A program made the translations under genes and the position numbers. From assembly GCF_002140715.2 (NCBI RefSeq), contig NZ_NGLE02000001.1, positions 2,143,001 to 2,207,000 on the forward strand: DNA of 64,000 nucleotides. The letters run 5' to 3'. Below, one piece after another: positions 35,849 through 47,732 of this stretch. This stretch comes from Enterococcus sp. 4G2_DIV0659 (GTDB lineage Bacteria > Bacillota > Bacilli > Lactobacillales > Enterococcaceae). The notes beneath the pieces were generated by a model. It had not been told where the DNA came from. It saw only the letters and a list, made by a program, of their open reading frames with translations, and searched no databases. Position 1 is the first letter of the stretch. Each line of letters begins with the position of its first letter.

Positions 35849-36472
35849 ATGCCGAATGTAGCATTATTTAAACAAGATGGAACTCAAAATGGTGAAATCA
35901 CATTAAACGAAGAAATTTTCGGAATCGAACCAAATGAAACAGTTGTCTACGATGCAATCATCATGCAACGTGCTTCATTAAGACAAGGAACACACTCAGT
36001 TAAACACCGCGGAGAAGTTCGTGGCGGTGGCCGTAAACCATGGCGTCAAAAAGGAACTGGACGTGCCCGTCAAGGTTCAATCCGTTCACCACAATGGCGT
36101 GGAGGTGGCGTAGTTTTCGGACCAACACCACGTTCTTACAGCTACAAACTTCCTAAAAAAGTTCGTCGTTTAGCAATGAAATCTGTATTGTCAGATAAAG
36201 TTGCTGAAAACAACTTGGTAGCCGTTGATGCGTTAAGCTTCGATGCACCAAAAACAAAAGAATTCAAACAAGTTCTTACAAACTTATCTATTGATGCGAA
36301 AGTATTAGTTGTTTTAGAAGCAGGAAATGATTTTGCAGCGTTGTCTGCACGTAATCTACCTAACGTTTCTGTAGTAACTTCTGATAACGTAAGTGTTCTA
36401 GATATCGTTTCTAATACTAAAGTATTGGCAACACAAACTGCTCTTACTCAAATTGAGGAGGTGCTTGCATAA
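35849..36472 (+). CDS. rplD: 50S ribosomal protein L4
   Basis: 207 residues. The extended exit-tunnel loop is typical: [20 protein letters not shown] then [16 protein letters not shown], the region where some macrolide-resistance changes arise; I see no obvious insertion. Its stop overlaps the rplW start by one base. Confidence 0.97.
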   Translation: MPNVALFKQDGTQNGEITLNEEIFGIEPNETVVYDAIIMQRASLRQGTHSVKHRGEVRGGGRKPWRQKGTGRARQGSIRSPQWRGGGVVFGPTPRSYSYKLPKKVRRLAMKSVLSDKVAENNLVAVDALSFDAPKTKEFKQVLTNLSIDAKVLVVLEAGNDFAALSARNLPNVSVVTSDNVSVLDIVSNTKVLATQTALTQIEEVLA

Positions 36473-36765
36473 TGAACTTACTAGACGTAATTAAACGCCC
36501 AGTGATCACTGAAAAATCCATGCTTGCTATGGACGAAAAGAAATACACTTTCGAAGTGGACACTCGCGCAAACAAAACATTAGTAAAACAAGCTGTAGAA
36601 GCAGCTTTTGACGGTGTTAAAGTTAAAAACGTAAACATCATCAACGTGCGTCCTAAATTCAAACGCATGGGTAAATATGCAGGATATACTAAAAAACGTC
36701 GCAAAGCTGTTGTGACATTAACAAATGATTCAAAAGAAATCCAAATTTTCGATGCTGCTGAATAA
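36472..36765 (+). CDS. rplW: 50S ribosomal protein L23
   Basis: 97 residues; binds 23S rRNA domain III at the tunnel exit and docks trigger factor and SRP. Motifs [11 protein letters not shown] and [13 protein letters not shown]. The ATG overlaps the L4 stop (ATAATGA), indicating translational coupling. Confidence 0.97.
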   Translation: MNLLDVIKRPVITEKSMLAMDEKKYTFEVDTRANKTLVKQAVEAAFDGVKVKNVNIINVRPKFKRMGKYAGYTKKRRKAVVTLTNDSKEIQIFDAAE

Positions 36766-36804
36766 GCAGACCATGTTTAATCAATAAATGGGAGGGAAAA
36801 AGAC

Positions 36805-37635
36805 GTGGCGATTAAAAAGTACAAACCTACCACAAATGGCCGTCGTAATATGACAGCGTCTGATTTCGCAGAAATCACGACATCAACACCAGAAAAATCG
36901 TTATTGGCGCCATTAAAAAACCATGCTGGTCGTAACAACAACGGTCGTATCACTGTTCGTCATCAAGGTGGCGGTCACAAACGTCAATACCGTTTGATCG
37001 ACTTCAAACGTAACAAAGACAACGTTGTAGCGGTTGTTAAAACGATCGAGTATGATCCAAATCGTTCAGCTAACATTGCGTTAGTACATTACGAAGATGG
37101 AGTTAAAGCATACATCTTAGCACCAAAAGGATTAGAAGTAGGCATGCGCCTTGTTTCAGGTCCAGAAGCAGATATTAAAGTAGGGAACGCATTACCATTG
37201 GAAAATATTCCAGTAGGTACTGTTGTTCACAACATTGAAATGAAACCTGGTAAAGGCGGTCAATTGATTCGTTCAGCTGGAACAAGTGCTCAAGTACTTG
37301 GTAAAGAAGGCAAATACGTATTAATCCGTTTGAACTCAGGCGAAGTTCGTATGATCTTGGCAACTTGCCGTGCAACTGTCGGTGCTGTTGGTAACGAACA
37401 ACACGAATTAATCAACATCGGTAAAGCTGGACGTTCTCGTTGGATGCGTAAACGCCCAACTGTACGTGGTAGCGTAATGAACCCGAACGATCACCCACAC
37501 GGTGGTGGTGAAGGTAAACAACCGATTGGACGTAAAGCTCCAGTATCACCTTGGGGTCAACCAGCTATCGGCTTGAAAACTCGTAACAAAAAAGCTAAAT
37601 CTGACAAACTTATCGTTCGTCGTCGTACTAAATAA
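36805..37635 (+). CDS. rplB: 50S ribosomal protein L2
   Basis: 276 residues; peptidyl-transferase-centre protein. The C-terminal signature region [18 protein letters not shown] includes the conserved histidine loop. GTG start behind GGGAGGGA. Confidence 0.98.
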   Translation: MAIKKYKPTTNGRRNMTASDFAEITTSTPEKSLLAPLKNHAGRNNNGRITVRHQGGGHKRQYRLIDFKRNKDNVVAVVKTIEYDPNRSANIALVHYEDGVKAYILAPKGLEVGMRLVSGPEADIKVGNALPLENIPVGTVVHNIEMKPGKGGQLIRSAGTSAQVLGKEGKYVLIRLNSGEVRMILATCRATVGAVGNEQHELINIGKAGRSRWMRKRPTVRGSVMNPNDHPHGGGEGKQPIGRKAPVSPWGQPAIGLKTRNKKAKSDKLIVRRRTK

Positions 37636-37677
37636 TTTTTTTGACCATGTGTCGTACATTTTGAGAGGAGGTTCACC

Positions 37678-37956
37678 ATGGGTCGTAGTTTGAAAAAAGG
37701 ACCTTTCGTCGATGAGCATCTAATGAAAAAAGTAGAAGCTCAAGAAGGTGCCGAAAAGAAAAAAGTAATTAAAACTTGGTCTCGCCGTTCTACAATTTTC
37801 CCACAATTCGTTGGGTTTACAATTGCAGTATATGATGGACGTAAACACGTTCCTGTATACATTCAAGAAGACATGGTAGGACATAAATTAGGTGAATTTG
37901 CACCAACTAGAACTTATCGTGGCCACGGAGCCGACGATAAGAAAACTAGACGTTAA
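37678..37956 (+). CDS. rpsS: 30S ribosomal protein S19
   Basis: 92 residues; 30S head protein contacting the A-site finger. [15 protein letters not shown] and [15 protein letters not shown] are characteristic. GAGAGGAGG precedes the ATG. Confidence 0.98.
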   Translation: MGRSLKKGPFVDEHLMKKVEAQEGAEKKKVIKTWSRRSTIFPQFVGFTIAVYDGRKHVPVYIQEDMVGHKLGEFAPTRTYRGHGADDKKTRR

Positions 37957-37977
37957 TTTTGAGGGGAGGAAATGCAA

Positions 37978-38325
37978 ATGTCAGAACAAATTACATCAGC
38001 TAAGGCAACTGCAAAAACAGTTCGCACTTCACCTCGTAAAGCCCGTTTAGTAATCGATCTTATCAGAGGTAAAAGCGTTGCGGATGCAATTTCAATCTTG
38101 AAATTCACACCGAACAAATCAGCTGGAATCATTGAGAAAGTTTTAATGTCAGCAGTTGCTAACGCAGAAAATAACTTTGACTTAGACGTTGAAAACTTAG
38201 TAGTATCTGAAGCATTTGTCAACGAAGGACCAACAATGAAACGTTTCCGTCCACGTGCAAAAGGTTCAGCATCACCAATCAACAAACGTACAAGTCATCT
38301 TACAGTAGTAGTATCAGAAAAATAA
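37978..38325 (+). CDS. rplV: 50S ribosomal protein L22
   Basis: 115 residues from ATG 37978 (8 bases after GGAGG at 37965-37969; the ATG at 37972 is too close). Core [16 protein letters not shown] and the tunnel-lining beta hairpin near [21 protein letters not shown]. Macrolide-relevant loop looks wild type. Confidence 0.96.
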   Translation: MSEQITSAKATAKTVRTSPRKARLVIDLIRGKSVADAISILKFTPNKSAGIIEKVLMSAVANAENNFDLDVENLVVSEAFVNEGPTMKRFRPRAKGSASPINKRTSHLTVVVSEK

Positions 38326-38436
38326 TCTGTTCTTAAACAGATGTCACTAGATAAGAGGAGGACTACGATTCTTGGTGCTTTAGCACTTAGAGTGAGTAGA
38401 TACCGAACCTTTAAAGATTAAGAGGAGGGACAATCA

Positions 38437-39093
38437 GTGGGTCAAAAAGTACATCCAATAGGAATGCGTGTAGGCATCATCCGCGACTGGGATGCAAAAT
38501 GGTATGCTGAAAAAGAGTATGCTGAGTTCTTGCACGAAGATTTAAGAATCCGTAAATTCATCGCGACAAAACTTGCTGATGCCGCTGTGTCTACAATTGA
38601 GATTGAGCGCGCTGCAAACCGTGTGAATATTTCAATCCACACAGCTAAACCAGGTATGGTTATCGGTAAAGGCGGATCTGAAGTCGAAAACCTGAGAAAA
38701 TCATTAAATTCACTAACTGGCAAACGAGTTCACATCAACATCGTTGAAATCAAAAAACCAGATTTAGATGCAAAATTAGTAGGCGAAGGAATTGCACGTC
38801 AATTAGAAAACCGTGTTGCTTTCCGTCGTGCTCAAAAACAAGCGATCCAACGCACTATGCGTTCAGGCGCTAAAGGAATCAAAACACAAGTATCAGGTCG
38901 TTTAAACGGTGCTGATATCGCTCGTTCAGAAGGTTACTCTGAAGGTACAGTTCCACTTCACACTTTGCGTGCTGATATTGATTACGCATGGGAAGAAGCA
39001 GACACAACTTACGGAAAATTAGGAGTTAAAGTGTGGATTTACCGTGGAGAAATTCTTCCAACGAAAAAAAACACTGAGAAAGGAGGGAAATAA
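38437..39093 (+). CDS. rpsC: 30S ribosomal protein S3
   Basis: 218 residues with the KH domain motif [14 protein letters not shown] and the C-terminal domain [18 protein letters not shown]; lines the mRNA entry. GTG start behind AGAGGAGGG. The 111-base spacer before it contains a second AGAGGAGGA without an ORF. Confidence 0.97.
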   Translation: MGQKVHPIGMRVGIIRDWDAKWYAEKEYAEFLHEDLRIRKFIATKLADAAVSTIEIERAANRVNISIHTAKPGMVIGKGGSEVENLRKSLNSLTGKRVHINIVEIKKPDLDAKLVGEGIARQLENRVAFRRAQKQAIQRTMRSGAKGIKTQVSGRLNGADIARSEGYSEGTVPLHTLRADIDYAWEEADTTYGKLGVKVWIYRGEILPTKKNTEKGGK

Positions 39094-39095
39094 TC

Positions 39096-39530
39096 ATGTT
39101 AGTACCTAAACGTGTAAAACACCGTCGTGAATTTAGAGGTAAAATGCGTGGTGAAGCCAAAGGCGGAAAAGAAGTAGCATTTGGTGAATGGGGTTTACAA
39201 GCAACTGAATCTCACTGGATTACTAACCGTCAAATCGAAGCTGCCCGTATTGCTATGACTCGTTATATGAAACGTGGCGGGAAAGTATGGATTAAAATTT
39301 TCCCTCACAAATCTTATACAAGCAAAGCTATCGGTGTTCGTATGGGTAAAGGTAAAGGGGCACCTGAAGGCTGGGTTTCACCAGTTAAACGTGGTAAAAT
39401 CATGTTTGAAATCGCAGGCGTACCTGAAGAAGTAGCTCGTGAAGCTCTTCGTCTTGCATCCCACAAATTGCCGGTGAAAACCAAAATTGTAAAACGTGAG
39501 GAAATGGGTGGTGAATCGAATGAAGGTTAA
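39096..39530 (+). CDS. rplP: 50S ribosomal protein L16
   Basis: 144 residues; organises the A-site tRNA elbow region. [17 protein letters not shown] and [18 protein letters not shown] are typical. RBS AAAGGAGGG spans the rpsC stop; start 2 bases after it. Confidence 0.98.
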   Translation: MLVPKRVKHRREFRGKMRGEAKGGKEVAFGEWGLQATESHWITNRQIEAARIAMTRYMKRGGKVWIKIFPHKSYTSKAIGVRMGKGKGAPEGWVSPVKRGKIMFEIAGVPEEVAREALRLASHKLPVKTKIVKREEMGGESNEG

Positions 39531-39708
39531 AGAAATCAGAGAATTAACCACTGCCGAAATGCTTGAAAAAGAAAAGCAATTCAAAGAAGAATTATTTAAT
39601 CTTAGATTCCAACTAGCAACAGGTCAATTAGAAAACACTGCACGTATTAAAGAAGTACGTCAATCGATTGCACGCATCAAAACAGTATTGCGTGAACAAG
39701 CTAACTAA
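39520..39708 (+). CDS. rpmC: 50S ribosomal protein L29
   Basis: 62 residues, two-helix protein at the tunnel exit: [33 protein letters not shown]. The ATG lies inside the last 11 bases of rplP, so translation is coupled. Confidence 0.96.
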   Translation: MKVKEIRELTTAEMLEKEKQFKEELFNLRFQLATGQLENTARIKEVRQSIARIKTVLREQAN

Positions 39709-39731
39709 TAGTGGAAGGAGGCCAAACGCGT

Positions 39732-39998
39732 ATGACTGAAGAAAGAAATCAACGCAAAGTTTACCAAGGTCGTGTTGTTTCAGACAAAATGGATAAAACT
39801 ATCACTGTTGTCGTAGAAACAAAGAAAAACCATCCTATTTATGGTAAACGTATGAAATATTCTAAGAAATACAAAGCTCATGATGAAAACAACACAGCAA
39901 AAGTTGGAGACATCGTAAGAATCATGGAAACTCGTCCATTATCAGCTACAAAACGTTTCCGTTTACTAGAGGTAGTCGAAGAAGCAGTTATTATCTAA
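39732..39998 (+). CDS. rpsQ: 30S ribosomal protein S17
   Basis: 88 residues, OB-fold primary binder: [20 protein letters not shown] and [22 protein letters not shown] segments. Start ATG 39732, 9 bases after GGAAGGAGG; the GTG at 39711 lies before this RBS. Confidence 0.96.
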   Translation: MTEERNQRKVYQGRVVSDKMDKTITVVVETKKNHPIYGKRMKYSKKYKAHDENNTAKVGDIVRIMETRPLSATKRFRLLEVVEEAVII

Positions 39999-40026
39999 TA
40001 AAACGAGATTTTCCTATATAGATTGA

Positions 40027-40425
<399 letters not shown>

Positions 40426-40459
40426 TCAGGACGCGTATCAAAGGAGGTGCGAAACAGTA

Positions 40460-40768
40460 ATGTTTGTTAAAAAAGGCGATAAAGTAAAAGTTATCACTGG
40501 TAAAGACAAAAATAAAGAAGGCGTTGTATTAGCAGCGTTTCCTAAAAAAGACAAAGTCATCGTTGAAGGTGTCAACATCATGAAAAAACACCAAAAACCA
40601 AACCAAGCAGCGCCGCAAGGTGGAATCTTGGAAGTCGAAGCGCCAATTCATGTTTCTAATGTAATGGTGGTTGACGGTACAGGTGTAGCAGGTCGTGTTG
40701 GCTACAAAGAAGTCGATGGTAAAAAAGTCCGTGTTTCTAAAAAAACCGGTGAAGTCTTAGATAAATAG
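40460..40768 (+). CDS. rplX: 50S ribosomal protein L24
   Basis: 102 residues, KOW-motif assembly initiator: [30 protein letters not shown]. Confidence 0.98.
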   Translation: MFVKKGDKVKVITGKDKNKEGVVLAAFPKKDKVIVEGVNIMKKHQKPNQAAPQGGILEVEAPIHVSNVMVVDGTGVAGRVGYKEVDGKKVRVSKKTGEVLDK

Positions 40769-40794
40769 ATTAATAGGAAGGAGGGGCTTACTAA

Positions 40795-41334
40795 ATGAAC
40801 CGCCTGAAAGAAAAATATATTAAAGAAATTACTCCAGCATTAGTGGAAAAATTTAATTATAGTTCAGTTATGCAAACACCTAAAGTTGATAAAATCGTTA
40901 TTAACATGGGTGTGGGTGACGCTGTATCAAACGCAAAAAACTTAGATAAAGCAGTTGAAGAATTAGCCTTGATCACTGGTCAAAAACCATTGATTACTAA
41001 AGCTAAGAAATCAATCGCTGGTTTCCGTCTTCGTGAAGGAATGCCAATCGGTGCGAAAGTTACTTTGCGCGGAGAAAGAATGTACGAATTTTTAGATAAA
41101 TTAGTATCAGTATCTTTACCTCGTGTACGTGACTTCCACGGTGTTAGCAAAAAAGCCTTTGACGGACGTGGTAACTACACTTTAGGTATTAAAGAACAAT
41201 TAATCTTCCCAGAAGTTGATTATGATTTAGTAGATAAAGTACGCGGTATGGACATCGTTATTGTAACAACAGCAAACACAGATGAAGAATCTCGTGAATT
41301 GCTTGCACAATTAGGTATGCCATTCCAAAAATAA
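40795..41334 (+). CDS. rplE: 50S ribosomal protein L5
   Basis: 179 residues; binds 5S rRNA in the central protuberance. [28 protein letters not shown] and [15 protein letters not shown] are characteristic. RBS GGAAGGAGGG. Confidence 0.98.
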   Translation: MNRLKEKYIKEITPALVEKFNYSSVMQTPKVDKIVINMGVGDAVSNAKNLDKAVEELALITGQKPLITKAKKSIAGFRLREGMPIGAKVTLRGERMYEFLDKLVSVSLPRVRDFHGVSKKAFDGRGNYTLGIKEQLIFPEVDYDLVDKVRGMDIVIVTTANTDEESRELLAQLGMPFQK

Positions 41335-41352
41335 TAAAAGGAGGCGAACTAC

Positions 41353-41538
41353 GTGGCTAAAAAATCAATGATTGCTAAAAACAAACGCCCTGCAAAACAT
41401 TCAACACAAGCGTATACTCGTTGTGAACGTTGCGGACGTCCACATTCAGTTTATCGTAAATTTCATCTTTGCCGTATTTGCTTCCGCGAACTTGCCTATA
41501 AAGGTCAAATTCCCGGCGTGAAGAAAGCTAGCTGGTAA
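41353..41538 (+). CDS. rpsN: 30S ribosomal protein S14, zinc-binding type
   Basis: 61 residues; the short C+ form with two Cys pairs, CERC and CRIC (zinc ribbon), unlike the long Zn-independent paralogue. GTG start behind AAAGGAGG. Confidence 0.97.
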   Translation: MAKKSMIAKNKRPAKHSTQAYTRCERCGRPHSVYRKFHLCRICFRELAYKGQIPGVKKASW

Positions 41539-41573
41539 ACAAGTAAACTCGCATAAAGGAGGTAAATAGTTCA

Positions 41574-41972
41574 ATGGTCATGACAGATCCAATTGCAGAT
41601 TTTCTAACGCGCATTCGTAATGCAAACATGGTTAAACATGAAAGCTTAGAAGTACCTGCTTCAAAAATCAAACGTGATATCGCAGAAATCTTGAAACGTG
41701 AAGGTTTCGTACGTGATGTAGAATATATCGAAGATGACAAACAAGGCGTGATCCGTGTTTTCCTTAAATATGGTAAAAACGAAGAGCGTGTTATCACTAA
41801 CTTAAAACGTATTTCTAAACCAGGCTTACGTGCTTATGTCAAATCTGATGAAGTACCTAAAGTATTAAACGGTCTAGGAATCGCAATCATCTCAACTTCT
41901 GAAGGTGTTATCACTGATAAAGAAGCAAGAGCAAAAAATATCGGCGGCGAAGTAATCGCCTACGTATGGTAA
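41574..41972 (+). CDS. rpsH: 30S ribosomal protein S8
   Basis: 132 residues; 16S central-domain binder and spc operon autoregulator in E. coli. [18 protein letters not shown] and the C-terminal [22 protein letters not shown] region. ATG 41574 is 11 bases from GGAGG, better than the ATG at 41580. Confidence 0.97.
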   Translation: MVMTDPIADFLTRIRNANMVKHESLEVPASKIKRDIAEILKREGFVRDVEYIEDDKQGVIRVFLKYGKNEERVITNLKRISKPGLRAYVKSDEVPKVLNGLGIAIISTSEGVITDKEARAKNIGGEVIAYVW

Positions 41973-42003
41973 TTTAAAAAAACACACAAGGAGGTGTCTC
42001 TAA

Positions 42004-42540
42004 GTGAGCCGTATTGGTAATAAAATCGTTGTACTTCCTGCTGGCGTTGAAGTCAAACAAGAAGGAAACAACATTACTGTAAAAGGACCTAAAGGTGAAT
42101 TAACTCGTGAATTTTCTTCTGATATCACAATGAATATCGAAGGAACTGAAGTGACTTTCACTCGTCCAAACGATAGCAAAGACATGAAAACAATTCACGG
42201 AACAACTCGTGCCAACTTCAACAACATGGTCGTTGGTGTAAGTACAGGTTTTGAAAAAGGACTTGAACTTATCGGGGTTGGGTACCGTGCTCAAATGCAA
42301 GGGACTAAATTAGTTCTTAACGTTGGGTACTCTCATCCAGTAGAAATCACACCACCAGCTGGTGTAACTGTAGAAGTACCTTCGAACACACAAGTAATTG
42401 TTAAAGGCGCTAACAAAGAACACGTTGGTGAATTAGCAGCAAACATCCGTGGCGTTCGTCCTCCAGAACCTTATAAAGGCAAAGGAATCCGCTATGTTGG
42501 TGAATTCGTACGCCGTAAAGAAGGTAAAACTGGTAAATAA
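42004..42540 (+). CDS. rplF: 50S ribosomal protein L6
   Basis: 178 residues, two related domains; [17 protein letters not shown] and the C-terminal [16 protein letters not shown] signature. GTG start behind AAGGAGGTG. It is followed by an unusual 165-base spacer. Confidence 0.98.
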   Translation: MSRIGNKIVVLPAGVEVKQEGNNITVKGPKGELTREFSSDITMNIEGTEVTFTRPNDSKDMKTIHGTTRANFNNMVVGVSTGFEKGLELIGVGYRAQMQGTKLVLNVGYSHPVEITPPAGVTVEVPSNTQVIVKGANKEHVGELAANIRGVRPPEPYKGKGIRYVGEFVRRKEGKTGK

Positions 42541-42553
42541 TAAGAGATGTGTA

Positions 42554-42650
42554 GGAAAATCGCTTAGAAGTGAGCAACAAGAAAAAGCTGTTTTAATGAA
42601 GCTTGTCTTCATTAAAAGAGATTTTGCTTGTGTCACAGCTTCTATTTTCC
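42554..42650 (+). other. Nested hairpin between rplF and rplR
   Basis: GGAAAAT (42554-42560) pairs with ATTTTCC (42644-42650); AAGCTG (42585-42590) with CAGCTT (42636-42641); and directly inside, TTTTAATGAA (42591-42600) with TTCATTAAAA (42608-42617). It interrupts the otherwise tightly packed spc genes. No T-run follows, so it is not an ordinary terminator. Confidence 0.6.
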
Positions 42651-42705
42651 GCAACTCGTTGATTGCCTGAAATGGTAGTCCAATAAAATTAAAGAGGTGA
42701 CAATT

Positions 42706-43062
42706 GTGATTACAAAACCAGATAAAAACAAAACACGTCAAAAGAGACATCGTCGTGTACGTAACAAAATCTCTGGTACTGCTGAGTGCCCACGCTTGAA
42801 CGTATTCCGTTCTAACAAAAACATCTACGCGCAAATCATTGATGACGTAGCGGGTGTAACGCTAGCAAGTGCCTCTGCCTTAGATAAAGAAATTTCAGGT
42901 GGAAATAAAACAGAAACAGCCGCAGCTGTTGGTAAATTAATTGCTGAACGTGCCGCTGAAAAAGGCATTAAAGTAGTAGTCTTTGACCGTGGTGGATACC
43001 TTTACCATGGCCGCGTGCAAGCTTTAGCTGAAGCAGCGCGTGAAAATGGACTAGAATTTTAG
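42706..43062 (+). CDS. rplR: 50S ribosomal protein L18
   Basis: 118 residues, 5S rRNA binder: [62 protein letters not shown] at 42706 has AAAGAGG with 8-base spacing; the GTG at 42697 lies in that RBS. Confidence 0.97.
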   Translation: MITKPDKNKTRQKRHRRVRNKISGTAECPRLNVFRSNKNIYAQIIDDVAGVTLASASALDKEISGGNKTETAAAVGKLIAERAAEKGIKVVVFDRGGYLYHGRVQALAEAARENGLEF

Positions 43063-43082
43063 GAGAAGGAGGAACACCATTC

Positions 43083-43583
43083 ATGGTTTATATTGATCCA
43101 AAACACTTGGAATTAGAAGACCGCGTTGTTGCTATCAACCGCGTAACTAAAGTTGTTAAAGGTGGACGTCGTCTACGCTTTGCAGCACTAGTTGTTGTGG
43201 GAGATAAAAACGGTCACGTTGGCTTTGGGACTGGTAAAGCACAAGAAGTGCCAGAAGCAATCCGTAAAGCAATCGAAGACGCGAAGAAAAACTTAGTTGA
43301 AGTGCCTATGGTTGGTTCTACCATCCCTCACGAAGTGATCGGAGTATTTGGTGGTGGCCGCATCCTTATGAAACCTGCAGTAGAAGGTTCTGGGGTAGCC
43401 GCTGGTGGACCAGTTCGTGCCGTATTGGAATTAGCTGGTGTAGCAGATATTACATCAAAATCATTAGGTTCAAACACACCAATCAACGTTGTTCGCGCAA
43501 CAGTTGAAGGGTTAAAACAATTAAAACGTGCCGAAGAAGTGGCAGCACTTCGCGGTAAAACTGTAGAAGAAATCTTAGGATAA
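43083..43583 (+). CDS. rpsE: 30S ribosomal protein S5
   Basis: 166 residues; dsRBD-like N-domain ([20 protein letters not shown]) and C-domain; helps decoding fidelity and mRNA unwinding. The spectinomycin loop near VVKGGRR looks wild type. RBS GAAGGAGGA. Confidence 0.98.
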   Translation: MVYIDPKHLELEDRVVAINRVTKVVKGGRRLRFAALVVVGDKNGHVGFGTGKAQEVPEAIRKAIEDAKKNLVEVPMVGSTIPHEVIGVFGGGRILMKPAVEGSGVAAGGPVRAVLELAGVADITSKSLGSNTPINVVRATVEGLKQLKRAEEVAALRGKTVEEILG

Positions 43584-43596
43584 GGAGGACAAAAGA

Positions 43597-43776
43597 ATGG
43601 CTGAATTAAAAGTAACATTAAAACGCAGCGTTATCGGACGTCCTCAAAACCAAAAAGATACAGTAAAAGCACTAGGTTTAGGTAAACTAAACAGCTCTGT
43701 TGTGAAACCTGCGAATGAAGCTATCAAAGGTATGATCAACACTGTGTCACATTTAGTGGACGTTGAAGAAGTTTAA
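43597..43776 (+). CDS. rpmD: 50S ribosomal protein L30
   Basis: 59 residues read from ATG 43597 to TAA 43774-43776: [31 protein letters not shown], ending LVDVEEV. Bacterial short-form L30. RBS AAGGAGGAC, 13 bases after rpsE. Confidence 0.97.
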   Translation: MAELKVTLKRSVIGRPQNQKDTVKALGLGKLNSSVVKPANEAIKGMINTVSHLVDVEEV

Positions 43777-43813
43777 TTTACAATAGTACATTGTTTAAGG
43801 AGGTGCCAAACCA

Positions 43814-44257
43814 ATGAAACTTCATGAATTGAAACCTGCTGAAGGTTCACGCCAAGTACGTAACCGTGTTGGACGTGGTACTTCATCTGGTAATGGTAAA
43901 ACTGCCGGCCGCGGACAAAAAGGGCAAAAAGCTCGTTCAGGTGGTGGTGTAAGACTAGGATTTGAAGGGGGTCAAACTCCATTATTCCGTCGTTTACCAA
44001 AACGCGGCTTCACAAATATCAACCGTAAAGATTATGCAGTCATCAACTTAGATGTCTTAAATCGTTTCGAAGATGGAACTGAAGTTACACCTGCAGGACT
44101 TATCGAAGCTGGAATCGTGAAAAACGAAAAAGCTGGAATCAAAGTTTTAGCTAATGGTGAATTAACGACTAAAAAATTAACAGTGAAAGCAGCTAAGTTC
44201 TCTAAAGCAGCAGAAGAAGCAATTGTTGCAGCTGGTGGATCAATCGAGGTGATCTAA
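43814..44257 (+). CDS. rplO: 50S ribosomal protein L15
   Basis: 147 residues; glycine-rich N-terminal extension [20 protein letters not shown] threads 23S rRNA. RBS AAGGAGGTG. Its stop overlaps the secY start by one base (TAATG). Confidence 0.98.
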   Translation: MKLHELKPAEGSRQVRNRVGRGTSSGNGKTAGRGQKGQKARSGGGVRLGFEGGQTPLFRRLPKRGFTNINRKDYAVINLDVLNRFEDGTEVTPAGLIEAGIVKNEKAGIKVLANGELTTKKLTVKAAKFSKAAEEAIVAAGGSIEVI

Positions 44258-45555
44258 TGTTTAAACTATTAAAAGATGCTTTTAAAGTCAAAGACATTAG
44301 ATCAAAAATTTTGTTTACTGTATTCATTCTTTTTATATTTCGTTTAGGTGCGCATATAACTGTACCTGGCGTAAATGCAAAAGGATTGCAAGACTTAAGC
44401 AATTTGCCATTTTTAAATATGTTGAATATGGTCAGTGGTAGTGCCATGCAAAATTTCTCTATCTTCTCGATGGGAGTTTCGCCTTACATTACAGCATCGA
44501 TCATCATTCAATTATTACAAATGGATATCATTCCAAAATTTGTAGAATGGTCGAAGCAAGGTGAAGTTGGACGTAAGAAATTGAATCAAGCAACAAGATA
44601 TCTAACGATTGTCTTGGGTATTGCTCAATCTATGGGGATTACCGCAGGATTCCAAAGCTTAAGTTCAGTTGGGGTTGTGAAAAATCCAAACTTCAATACC
44701 TATGTAATGATCGCTGTGATTTTAACGGGTGGAACAATGTTCGTTACTTGGTTAGGAGAACAAATTACTGAAAAAGGGATTGGAAATGGTGTTTCAATGA
44801 TTATCTTCGCGGGGATTATTTCTCGTTTACCAGAAGGAATCAAAGAGATCGTTGACGATTACTTTATCAATATTGAGTCTTCACGAATTTGGCAATCTGC
44901 GATTTTTATTGTGATTTTGATTATTGCAATTTTAGCTGTTGTTACATTAGTAACATTTTTCCAGCAAGCAGAACGAAAAATTCCGATCCAATATACAAAA
45001 CGTGTTTCCGGTGCACCAACGAGTAGTTATTTACCATTAAAAGTAAATGCTGCAGGTGTTATCCCAGTTATCTTTGCAAGTTCGCTAATTGCAACGCCGA
45101 ACGCTGTTTTACAAGCCTTCTCTAAGAATTATGCTGGTGAAGGTTGGTATGATGTAATGACACAAATTTTTAGTTACAATACCGTTCCAGGTGCAATTAT
45201 TTATACTGTGCTGATCGTGGCTTTCACATTCTTCTATGCGTTTGTTCAAGTAAATCCTGAGAAATTATCGGAAAACTTGCAAAAACAAGGAAGCTATATT
45301 CCAAGCGTACGACCAGGTAAAGGGACAGAAGAATATATTTCTGGAATGTTAATGAGACTAAGTGTTGTCGGTTCTATATTCCTAGGTTTGGTTGCATTAT
45401 TACCAATCATTGCTCAAATGATTTGGAAATTGCCGCAATCTATCGGTCTAGGAGGAACGAGCTTACTGATTGTTATTGGTGTTGCATTAGAAACAGCTAA
45501 ACAATTAGAAGGTTTAATGTTGAAACGTCAATATGTTGGCTTTATCAATAAGTAG
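44257..45555 (+). CDS. secY: Preprotein translocase subunit SecY
   Basis: 432 residues with ten transmembrane segments; the channel of the Sec translocon. Plug/TM2 region FSIFSMGVSPYITASIIIQLL and cytoplasmic loop RKIPIQYTKR are conserved. The start overlaps the rplO stop, so the two are translationally coupled. It serves export of the lipoproteins and WxL proteins in this window. Confidence 0.97.
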   Translation: MFKLLKDAFKVKDIRSKILFTVFILFIFRLGAHITVPGVNAKGLQDLSNLPFLNMLNMVSGSAMQNFSIFSMGVSPYITASIIIQLLQMDIIPKFVEWSKQGEVGRKKLNQATRYLTIVLGIAQSMGITAGFQSLSSVGVVKNPNFNTYVMIAVILTGGTMFVTWLGEQITEKGIGNGVSMIIFAGIISRLPEGIKEIVDDYFINIESSRIWQSAIFIVILIIAILAVVTLVTFFQQAERKIPIQYTKRVSGAPTSSYLPLKVNAAGVIPVIFASSLIATPNAVLQAFSKNYAGEGWYDVMTQIFSYNTVPGAIIYTVLIVAFTFFYAFVQVNPEKLSENLQKQGSYIPSVRPGKGTEEYISGMLMRLSVVGSIFLGLVALLPIIAQMIWKLPQSIGLGGTSLLIVIGVALETAKQLEGLMLKRQYVGFINK

Positions 45556-46286
<731 letters not shown>

Positions 46287-46333
46287 TTGTTTGAATTGCC
46301 CGCAGCCTACCATTTTGTTTGATTCAGATTCTC

Positions 46334-46362
46334 TTGCCAAATAGAATAATTTATGATAGAAT
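46334..46362 (+). promoter_or_regulatory. Internal promoter before infA
   Basis: TTGCCA (46334-46339), 17-base spacer, TAGAAT (46357-46362), in the 197-base gap after adk. It would give infA-rpmJ-rpsM-rpsK-rpoA-rplQ a second promoter. Confidence 0.7.
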
Positions 46363-46483
46363 ATATCAGTCCGACTTCTACCTTTTTTAAAGAAGAAGTT
46401 TAATTGAAAATTCTAGGTGGGAGCTGAAGTTTCCGCCATTTTATCGTGTGAAAATGCGAAACAAGTACAAGGAGGTACTGTGC

Positions 46484-46702
46484 GTGGCAAAAGAAGATAT
46501 GATTGAAGTCGAAGGTACAGTCGTCGAAACTTTGCCGAATGCAATGTTTAAAGTTGAACTAGAAAATGGACACCAAGTTCTTGCAACTGTTTCCGGTAAA
46601 ATCCGTATGCACTATATTCGAATTTTACCTGGGGATAAAGTGACTGTAGAGTTATCTCCATATGATTTAACTCGTGGTCGAATCACTTATCGCTTTAAAT
46701 AA
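46484..46702 (+). CDS. infA: Translation initiation factor IF-1
   Basis: 72 residues, OB fold: [46 protein letters not shown]. Starts with GTG 46484, 7 bases after AAGGAGG (46470-46476). Confidence 0.97.
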   Translation: MAKEDMIEVEGTVVETLPNAMFKVELENGHQVLATVSGKIRMHYIRILPGDKVTVELSPYDLTRGRITYRFK

Positions 46703-46734
46703 TTGTACTCCGTAAAATTCAGGGAGGTATTATC

Positions 46735-46851
46735 ATGAAAGTAAGACCATCAGTAAAACCAATGTGTGAACATTGTAAAGTAATTCGCCGTAAAGGACGT
46801 GTTATGGTCATTTGCCCAGCAAATCCAAAACATAAACAACGTCAAGGATAA
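46735..46851 (+). CDS. rpmJ: 50S ribosomal protein L36
   Basis: 38 residues: [14 protein letters not shown] then [20 protein letters not shown]; zinc-ribbon (C+) form with Cys and His ligands. ATG 46735 behind GGGAGG, stop 46849-46851. Confidence 0.97.
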   Translation: MKVRPSVKPMCEHCKVIRRKGRVMVICPANPKHKQRQG

Positions 46852-46869
46852 TAGGAGGTGTAACGAATA

Positions 46870-47235
46870 ATGGCTCGTATTGCAGGAGTAGACATCCCTC
46901 GTGATAAACGTGTAGTAATTTCCCTTACTTATATTTTTGGTATTGGTAACACTACTGCTAAACAAGTATTAGCAAACGTTGGCGTATCTGAAGATATTCG
47001 TGTTCGTGATTTAACGAATGATCAAACAGATGCTATCCGTGCGGAAATTGATAAGTTAAAAGTTGAAGGTGATCTTCGTCGTGAAGTGAACTTGAACATC
47101 AAGCGTTTGATGGAAATCGGTTCATACCGTGGAATCCGTCACCGTCGTGGATTACCAACTCGTGGACAAAACACGAAAAATAATGCACGTACTCGTAAAG
47201 GCCCAGCTCGTACTGTAGCAGGCAAGAAAAAATAA
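46870..47235 (+). CDS. rpsM: 30S ribosomal protein S13
   Basis: 121 residues; head protein at the intersubunit bridge. [36 protein letters not shown] and the basic C-tail. RBS ATAGGAGGTG overlaps the rpmJ stop. Confidence 0.98.
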   Translation: MARIAGVDIPRDKRVVISLTYIFGIGNTTAKQVLANVGVSEDIRVRDLTNDQTDAIRAEIDKLKVEGDLRREVNLNIKRLMEIGSYRGIRHRRGLPTRGQNTKNNARTRKGPARTVAGKKK

Positions 47236-47262
47236 TTCCTAAGTGAAGGAGGTTAGATCTTC

Positions 47263-47652
47263 ATGGCAGCAAAAAAAGTTAGTCGTAAACGCCGTGTGAA
47301 AAAGAATATAGAAACTGGGATTGCACATATCCATTCTACATTCAACAATACAATTGTAATGATCACTGACAGTCATGGTAATGCATTAGCATGGTCATCT
47401 GCAGGTTCATTAGGTTTTAAAGGAAGTAAAAAATCAACACCGTTTGCAGCTCAAATGGCCGCAGAAGCTGCAACTAAAGCAGCACAAGAACACGGACTTA
47501 AAACTGTTGATGTAACAGTTAAAGGACCAGGTTCTGGACGTGAAGCAGCGATTCGTTCATTGCAAGCAACAGGTTTAGAAGTGACTGCAATTCGTGACGT
47601 GACTCCAGTTCCTCATAATGGATGCCGCCCTCCAAAACGCCGTCGTGTTTAA
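47263..47652 (+). CDS. rpsK: 30S ribosomal protein S11
   Basis: 129 residues; platform protein near the mRNA exit. [19 protein letters not shown] and the C-terminal [18 protein letters not shown] signature. RBS GAAGGAGG. Confidence 0.98.
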   Translation: MAAKKVSRKRRVKKNIETGIAHIHSTFNNTIVMITDSHGNALAWSSAGSLGFKGSKKSTPFAAQMAAEAATKAAQEHGLKTVDVTVKGPGSGREAAIRSLQATGLEVTAIRDVTPVPHNGCRPPKRRRV

Positions 47653-47732
47653 TGAGCGCCACTCATTCTGAGTTTGAATTAAGAACGTCATTGAACAAGA
47701 CACTTTTCGTTTTGAAAGGGGTATAGATAAGA

